DNA of 64,000 nt. Source: Apteryx mantelli (lineage: Eukaryota; Chordata; Aves; Apterygiformes; Apterygidae). The translations under genes were made by a program, and so were the position numbers. The notes under the pieces are model-generated. The model saw only the letters and a list, made by a program, of their open reading frames with translations. It was not told the DNA's origin and did no database searches. Positions 57,200-64,000 of this stretch are shown one piece after another. Each line of letters opens with the position of its first letter. The first letter of the stretch is position 1. Where the stretch lies: the NCBI RefSeq assembly GCF_036417845.1, contig NC_089980.1, forward strand, positions 134,132,516 through 134,196,515, in the 5' to 3' direction.

Positions 57200-58278
57200 G
57201 TTAGAAAGCTGCAGAGCAAGGGCTTGTCTCCCTTCAGGTGTGCCGTGGGTCTGTCAAGATGCCTAGGAGCCAGAAGCAGCCGGCTTTTGTAGTGTCATGA
57301 GAATCTCCTGGCTTTAGGAGATGCTCCCTGGCTGTGGGCTCTCAGGCTGTGAGATGATTTTATCCATGGTGAAGCAGGTGTGAAGGCATCACCATGTAGT
57401 CAGAGAAGATGTGCACCTGCCATTTCCTCCAGCACCTGGGAGCAGTTCTCTAACTCCCCAATGACATCTTGAGATACAATATAAGGCTGAGGCAATGGCA
57501 GGGGTGAGGAGGAGGAGGAGGTGGGGAGAAAAAAGAGGACTATTACATGTGCTCAGTTACCAAAAACACCATGGCACTGGCCTAACCCTTGTTTTTCCCC
57601 CATGCTGGATGCTGCAAAGAGCTCTGCGTGGTAGTTAACGCAGGCTTTGCCAGTGACCACATGTGCTGCCCAGGAGGTTGTTTTCCAGCAGCTTTTATAG
57701 AGAGGTGGAAATGCTGGTTCTGCCTTGCCTGTTCAGTGAGACTCAGGATGGGTCTCGGTGAGCTGGTGTGTGACAGGGTGCTGAGAGGCAGGAGGGTTGG
57801 GGGGAGCCTGGCACCACGTTCACTCAGCTGCACAGGATTGCTGGGGCCCGAGCGGGGCTGTTGCAGGCTTGGGAGTCCCTGCGCCACGGTGACCCTGTGC
57901 AAACTGGCTGCGTTCAGCTTCCGCCATCCGAACTTTCTGCAGCCTTTCATAACTGAGAAAGGAAGGAGGCTTTGAAGGAGCCATTTTTAAGGAATGCAGC
58001 GTTGAACTGTTGAAGAAGGACGTCAGTGGGCGTATTGCCTTCCCCGAACATTGCCTTGTGTTTGGAGAGGAGCCTGGCTGCTTCTGAACTTACAGGCACA
58101 CTTGCTTGTTGTACTGCTCCACACTTTTGTGAAATTGGGATGAAGTTTGGTTCTCCGTGGTGCTGAGAGGCAATCTGAGGGTGCAGTTCGAACAACACTT
58201 TTGGACTACAGAGATGAGATTTAAGCTCTTGGTCTTGGAAGTAACTCTCCCTGAACCAACAGACTGTTATCTTCAAGC
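57200..58278. other. No gene recognised (upstream of gene D)
   Basis: Counterpart of 5098-6170; nothing supported. Confidence 0.5.
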
Positions 58279-58443
58279 AGGAATCACAGAATCGTAGAAC
58301 GATCTAGGTTGAAAGGGATGCTGGAGGTCTCTGGTCTAACCCCCCTACTCAAAGCAGGGGCAAATGCAAAGTTAGGTCAGACTGCTCAGGACCTCATGCT
58401 GCCTAGTTCTGAAAATCTGCTGGCTCATGAAAGCAGAGAGCTC
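58279..58443 (-). mobile_element. CR1 relic, 3' end
   Basis: Same insertion as 6171-6335, with the AATCACAGAATCGTAGAACG terminus shared with unit C. Confidence 0.7.
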
Positions 58444-60045
58444 ATCGCCTGGCAGATATGCCGTGAAAGCGCCCCGCTGAACTAGATTCACGTGTCACCT
58501 CAGGGCCAGTGTAATAAACCACTGTGCAAGATTCAACGGGAGAGAAGAGTGATACTTGTTCCCAGAACTCACCAAACCAACCGACTTGAACCATTCCCAC
58601 AGGCGGGGACAGTTGCAGCAGTACAGAAATAGCACTCCCTGTGCCTGTCCTTTGCCCACAAAACCTCTCGGCCTTCTGCAGCCAGGCAGGGACCACAGGG
58701 CTTGACCAAGCCGAACACCTGCTCTTGGACAGAGCCATTGGATGTGGAGCAGGTGGGCAAAGCCCTGAGGGAGAGTCAAGAAGCCTCCAGCAGCCCTGGG
58801 AAGGGCTGAGGCAAGGAGGGCACGACTCTCCTGTGTGTGCACCAAAGAACCCAGGGCACACAGCGGGCACAGAGGCAGCGAGAGGGAAGAAGCGTGAGAT
58901 GGGCAGAGCGGCGTGAGAGGGCTCCTTGGGCAAAGCAGCCCATGACACGTGCTCTCTCCACCCGTGCGGGAGCTCAGCACAGAGCTGGGCAGAGGGCCTT
59001 TCTCCCACCCACGGCCCCCACGCTGCCCTGCCACCATGAGCACAGCCACCCTCCCCTCCCAGCACAGCCCAGGACCGGAGAGCTCTCTTGCGGGCTCTGC
59101 TTGGCTCTGTGTGCAGTGCTGTGCTGCTGAGAGGGCTCCGGCAGGGCCTTGTGAGGGGCTGGTCCACGCTGAGCAAGACAGCAGAGGTGAAGAGCTGGCC
59201 CAGGCAGGAGGAGCCAGCTTCTCGGAGCAGAGGGCTGGGCACCCATGGGCGCCTTCAAAGCAGAGCAGCGGCAGCTGCTGCTCACTCCCCGCGCTGAGGG
59301 ACAAGTGTCCTTCAGCTCCGTGGTGCTGGGCGTGCAGGAAAGTGGTGTAATAAAGCTGCGTTTGAGAGCTTATGGAAGAGCAGGCTGACAGTCATTCACG
59401 AAACTCAGCCTGAAGCAAGCGGAGGGGACCCGCTCCCGCTCATTCCCACCACAATTTCACTCCCCCTCAATCTCCTCCCTGCAGCCCTGCAAACACCCCG
59501 ATGGGGGTGTCCAGGGTGCCTGGCCAGGCTCACCGGTGCGCGCAGAAGAGGAGATGCTTCCTGTTCCTTGCTTCCTGACAAAATGCAACTTTGCCCAGCT
59601 TTTTCTGTCACCAGACAGGTGTTGTGTAAGTAGGTCACTGCAGTATTGCTTTGTGTTATATCAAAATAAGAGTGTAGCATGTTTAACATACACCAATGTT
59701 GCACTGGGTTTGATCAAAACATGCATGGATATTAGATAAAGGGAAGCACAAGCTGTTACCTTCCCTATGCAATTAAAATTTAACCAAATCCTTGCTGGCT
59801 TTGGGATGTAGCCCATCATAGATTGCAAACATTTCTTTTATACACAGAGAAATGCCACAGCTGGGAAGCTAAAAAAGAGGCAGAAAGGTGGCACAGCTTT
59901 GGCACCCCCCGGCAGCTTGGAGCGTGTGGTGTGACTTGTGTCCAAATCGTGTGCCCTAAAATGACTTTGGCAAAGTACAAAAATAAAATTCCAACTCGCA
60001 ATGCACACTAGTTGACTGTTTAAGCACGACCTCAACTCCAGGATT
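58444..60045. other. No gene recognised
   Basis: Counterpart of 18478-20079. Confidence 0.4.
59036..59350 (+). CDS. Candidate small protein, unrecognised (104 residues)
   Basis: Unit-D copy of the frame at 19070-19384, intact. Confidence 0.2.
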   Translation: MSTATLPSQHSPGPESSLAGSAWLCVQCCAAERAPAGPCEGLVHAEQDSRGEELAQAGGASFSEQRAGHPWAPSKQSSGSCCSLPALRDKCPSAPWCWACRKVV

Positions 60046-60700
60046 TAGATGAGGCTTTGCTTCTCTTTTGACAGGAATTTTTGTAGCTACTGACACAAAC
60101 CTCTTATCTGTGGGACTTGCCGTGGGGGGTTGTCACTTATTTAGGTGACTTAAAACTTCTTGCTAACAGGATCCCGACTCAGGAATTGAGAGATTCGTTC
60201 TTGTGTAGCAGTGGTTTCAGTAGTCCGTTACATCTTTCTGCCATCCCACTACTTTGAGGTCGATGAGGAAGGTGCAAAGTCCCTGCACTGCTAATTATTT
60301 CAGCTCCTGGAGGGATGTATTTCCAGCCTTCAGGTGTTTGCTCTAAGGGACTGATCTACTTGTCAGGTTTCCCAGAGTAGTTGACCTTCCCTGAGACTAG
60401 CAAACTCTTCTCCTTTTGACACGTACTCTATCATTGCTTGACAAAAAAGGCATGAGTCTACAGTGTGTTTGGCCAATGATTTTGTCACAGGCCATCGTCT
60501 CCTTGCAGCCTGTTGAAATAACTGCGAACTCGAAGTGTGCCCTGGCCATCCGTGTAACCACTTCCCTAGCCATTCTGCCTCCAGATTGTATCATACATTT
60601 ATTCTAGCCAGATGATCAGCCATCTGATCCCACTTTTCCCCAGGGTTTTTAGGTTGTTGGTGGGCGGAGGCATGACCCATTGATATGTTCTTCAATTGAG
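60046..60700 (-). mobile_element. Endogenous retrovirus fossil, ERV-L-like integrase region
   Basis: Unit-D copy of the fossil at 20080-20740; a broken fragment without LTRs. Confidence 0.6.
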
Positions 60701-61349
60701 CTACATCCAAACTCCTTTCCTGGGTCTGCTTTTCCCCATACGTCTCTACCATTTTATTCCCAATTGTTTCTCACCCCGTTCTCCAACGCCAGGGTGGCAC
60801 CAGCCCAAACAGCATAGGAGTCCGGACAGACTCAAGGCTCCTTGCTCCACAGTGGCAGGGCCAGGCGCAGGGATGCCGCAAGGGAGGAGAGTGCCTCAGA
60901 GCAGGGCAGAGGGCTGGGCACAGGCAAGGGGCCAGGTCCCCTCCTGCAGCACAGCCTGAGGTGGGCACTGGGAAGGGACTGGCAGCGGCGGAGCTCTCTC
61001 CCTGAGATGGTGATGGGCGTCATTAAAAACAGACAGCCTGTGAGCTCAGCCCACCCCACAGCTGGGCACCACAACTCCAGATATCCTGCCCTGGATCCAA
61101 GCCTGCATTGGCGATGAATCAGAGCTTGGAAAGGTAAGATGTCCCGCCAACACACCAGTGTGTCTGAGGGGCTGGGGGTCAGTGGCAGCCCTTGCTGCGC
61201 AGCCCTCTCCCCATGGGTGAGAAGGGGTAGCCGTGATGGATTCAGGAAAGATGGCCAAGGGGAGAGATCATCTTCCCCCACCTTCACTGCCAACCCTCCC
61301 CGGCAGCCCACTGAAAGACCCCCGGGGGCACCAGGCTGGCCAGGGTCTG
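60701..61349. other. No gene recognised
   Basis: Counterpart of 20741-21389. Confidence 0.4.
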
Positions 61350-61422
61350 GGGCCAGTGGTGCAATGGATAACGTGCCTGACTATGGATCAGGAGACTGCA
61401 GGTTTGACTCCTGCCTGCCTCG
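61350..61422 (+). pseudogene. tRNA-Arg-like sequence, ATG anticodon
   Basis: As 21390-21462, but the 3' acceptor strand reads CTGCCTC and loses a pair. Confidence 0.6.
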
Positions 61423-61811
61423 ACCTTTTCCTCATCCCAACCTGGCAATGGTGGACAGCACAGTGATGGTGTCTGGTGCCCTGGTTCCTCCTTGGTGGCA
61501 ACCATCGCCTGGTGTTTCTCCCAACTCTCTGGTAGAGACCTCCGTGCTGATAAGGAAGGAAGAACTGGCTGGGGATGTGCAGGCTTTGGGTGCAGGGAGC
61601 CTTTTCAGGGTTGATCTGCAAATCCTGAGAGGAGTGGGGAAGATGAGTAGCAGAATGACAAGCCAGGACTTGAGGAGAGCTGAGCTGGGCTTAGTCGAGG
61701 GGCAATGACTGAACAGGGGGCTCTTGCCTGTGCCCCAGCACAAAAAGGGCAGGCCAGTGGCCATGCAGAAAGCAGGTGCCACCACCACCATTGCTGTGGG
61801 CAGAAACGGGC

Positions 61812-61888
61812 TGAGCCACACAGGAACGAGCCTGCACCCTCCTGATGCATGGTCAGCTTGGTTGGCTCTTGCACCAGCGGCCTTGGCC
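61812..61888 (-). pseudogene. tRNA-Arg-derived sequence, badly decayed
   Basis: Counterpart of 21852-21928. Confidence 0.55.
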
Positions 61889-62649
61889 CCCAAACAGCCT
61901 GGCACCCCCAGCAGCAGGGCTTCCTGTGACTCACCAGAAGAGGCTGGAGGTGAAGGGTAGCACAGATTTGCCTTTAATCACCTGACCTTGCCTGGGACAG
62001 CTTTCCCCTCTCCGACAACTTTGCTCCTTCTGGGTCCCAATGTCTTGGAGAAGCAGTTCCCGGAACATGCCACCTCGCTGAAATAAGGCAGGACAGCAAG
62101 GGTAGGGGTGAGAAATGCAATGCAGAGGCCCCTGAGGGAGACCGTCCATCTGTCCCCCCCGGGGTCATGGCACACTCTAGCACTGCACAGCACAGCACTA
62201 CGGGGCCAGTGCCAGAGGAAAGAGGGTGCTGAGCAAGGTGTGTCCCCTGAGGGGCAGGTGCGGTGGCTGCCCAACACATCCTGGGCAGAGACTCCACTCA
62301 CCTGGCAGATGCCCGGTGCTCGCCTCAGGCCCTGTGGCAGGTGTGGACACTCCTCCCTTTTGCATGGCCTGACCCAGGACACCATCATCCCCCCTTCTTC
62401 AGCTTTGCCCATGTACGCTGAGCCCTCACTGTCTCTCTGCACCTCAGCCCCATCCCGCCCTGCACATTCATCCTGCAGCCTGGACTGCACTCTACAGCCA
62501 GAACTTGTCCACCCCCTCTTCACAGGGTGCCCCCATCCTCTCCACCTCCCGTGACCCTGCTATGAGGGCAGCCCTGGGTGATCCCATGCAGAGCACATCC
62601 CCAATGCCCACACCACGGTCCATGCCTGGGTGCTGTGCCCCTCTGCCCA
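61889..62649. other. No gene recognised; splice-like signals on minus strand
   Basis: Counterpart of 21929-22690, with the same one-base shortening as unit C. Confidence 0.3.
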
Positions 62650-62721
62650 GACCTCGTGGTGCAAGGGCAGCGCGTCTGACTCCAGATCAGAAAGTTGTGT
62701 GTTCAGATCACACCAGGGTCA
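62650..62721 (+). pseudogene. tRNA-Trp(CCA)-derived sequence
   Basis: Counterpart of 22691-22762, with the D and anticodon stems intact and one acceptor mismatch. Confidence 0.7.
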
Positions 62722-62989
62722 GGCTTGGTTCAACAGCAGGTGCCTTTTGTATTGTCCCCGTTTTGTGCTGCCCTTGTGGTGGTGGTGGTGGTGGTCTGCT
62801 TTCTCGGTAAAGGCCTTCCGTCTCCTGGCTCTTGTCCCACCTGTTGGGCCTTCTGCAGGGCAAAGGTGGGATGGCTTCTTGCCCTACGGGAAAGAAAGAG
62901 TTCCTCCAGCCCTTATGGCAGACCTGAGCCCTGCTAAAAGGGCAAAATGCCCAGCCACCATCAAATAACACCACTGCTAATCTGGAAGC

Positions 62990-63139
62990 AGAATTAAGAT
63001 CCTTTCTTAATCTTCCATTCTGCAGGCTAAACCAATCCAGATCTCTCAGGCTACCTAAGCATATCATGTGCTGCAGCCCCAAGCCATCTTCGAGCTCTTG
63101 TCTTGGTCTTGCTCTAGTTTCTCAATGTCTTGCAAAACC
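62990..63139 (-). mobile_element. CR1 relic joined to a tRNA-Trp head
   Basis: Counterpart of 23031-23180. Confidence 0.65.
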
Positions 63140-63220
63140 CTGCGTGTGACATAGACAAGCTCCACAATGGAAAACTGCACAACAGAAAAGCACAGGTAGC
63201 CCCCAGTCCTGCCCCAAGCC

Positions 63221-63292
63221 TGACCCCGGTGTGATTCGAACACACAACCTTCTGATCTGGAGTCAGACGCGCTGCCTTTGTGCCACGAGGTC
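63221..63292 (-). tRNA. tRNA-Trp (anticodon CCA), nearly intact
   Basis: Counterpart of 23262-23333. It differs in the D stem (GCAC in place of GCGC), giving one mismatch. All other stems pair. Confidence 0.6.
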
Positions 63293-64000
63293 AGAGCGGT
63301 GGGATGCAACGCCCAGGCACGGACCGCGGCCTGGGTGGTGAGGATGTGCTCTCCATGGGGAGCACCCCAGGGGCGTCCTGGTGCTCCCCTAGCAGGGCAG
63401 TGGAGGGGGTGAGTGGGTGCCCAGGGAGAGGGTCACCACGGCCTGGTGTGTCCAGGTGGAGGATGGATGGCCAAGGCAGGATGGGGTGGTGGCGCAGGGG
63501 GGCAACATGATCGCAGGGGATGAGGCTGGAAGCTGAAGGCATCGCAGGCTGAGGCCTCCTTAGGGACTGTGGGAGGCTGATGCCTCAGGCCAGGCCACAC
63601 AGAAGGGCTGAGGGCCCCATTCCTCAGCAGAGTCTGAGGTGGGTGCTGGGCACCCACTGGCAGTGCGTGACTTCTCTTGCCAAGGGTGTGCTGGGCAGGC
63701 ACCCTGCTGGCCCCACAGGAGACATGCTGCCCTGAGGTCTCTGATTCTCCCAGGGAAAGGGGTTGTTTGCTTGCTCCAGGCATTGCTAGTGTCTGCCACA
63801 GCGTCCTGAAGATGCTGGTGGGGGACTGCAGGCCAGCCGCAGACGGAGGGAGGGTCGTGCTAAGCATGTGGGAACAGTGAGTGCCAGGATAGCTGCAGCC
63901 TTCCCACCCTGTGCAGTACATGTGACCGCTGCATGGGGCAAGATGGGATGGGATGGATTCAGCTGCCAGCCCAGGTCCCCTAGGATCATGTTGCCCCCTG
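63293..64000. other. No gene recognised; runs off the window
   Basis: Counterpart of 23334-24042. Confidence 0.4.

Larger units (their letters stand above)
51789..64000. repeat. Tandem segmental duplication, unit D (right part outside window)
   Basis: Starts as the other units do and continues to the edge, with gene D, the ERV-L fossil and the first part of the tRNA-derived cluster. Whether it carries the long CR1 cannot be seen. Confidence 0.95.

Noticed and set aside
11823-64000. Assembly duplication artefact
   Set aside because: The units differ by insertions, deletions, repeat numbers and substitutions throughout (CR1 present or absent, 4 against 8 repeats, two intron 7 types), which an artefact would not create. 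Long-read depth would settle it.

Overview
The window is vertebrate nuclear DNA, almost certainly from a bird. The evidence is CR1 retrotransposons (one class with an intact 976-residue ORF2 and the avian CR1 3' end of ATTCTGTG repeats), GC-rich short-intron exons, and a TAGAP-like RhoGAP gene present in several copies. The species cannot be told from the sequence.

The whole window is a head-to-tail tandem segmental duplication. Four units are seen: A (1-11822), B (11823-31894), C (31895-51788) and D (51789 to the right edge, incomplete). Full units are about 20 kb. Unit A is 11.8 kb because it lacks about 5 kb (the equivalent of roughly 19027-24096 in B) and a 3.26-kb CR1 insertion.

Each unit carries one gene on the minus strand, at its left end in these coordinates: a 12-exon TAGAP-like Rho GTPase-activating protein. 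I could join exons in phase from start to stop in B (620 codons), C (684) and D (689). Unit A has exons 1-11, and its last exon lies beyond the left edge. The protein has a possible N-terminal acylation signal, an ARHGAP20-like PH domain, a TAGAP-type linker, a RhoGAP domain with the arginine finger at residue 303, and a C-terminal 16-residue repeat encoded by a 48-bp minisatellite with 4, 8 and 8 copies in B, C and D. Exons 1-7 lie in a CpG-rich block.

The remaining 14 kb of each unit holds no gene I recognise. From the gene outward it has a CR1 reverse-transcriptase relic abutting the promoter side, a CR1 3' relic, a fossil ERV-L-like integrase fragment, a cluster of tRNA-Arg- and tRNA-Trp-derived sequences on both strands (some fused to CR1 pieces), a long CR1 copy in B and C whose empty site survives in A, and a second CR1 relic. 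The next gene's 3' UTR follows.

The copies are mosaics. Different segments group the units in conflicting ways (A+C against B+D, A+B against C+D, C alone, A alone), which points to gene conversion or unequal exchange acting on the array. The likely product is a family of closely related RhoGAPs differing mainly in the C-terminal repeat, with local differences in the GAP domain.
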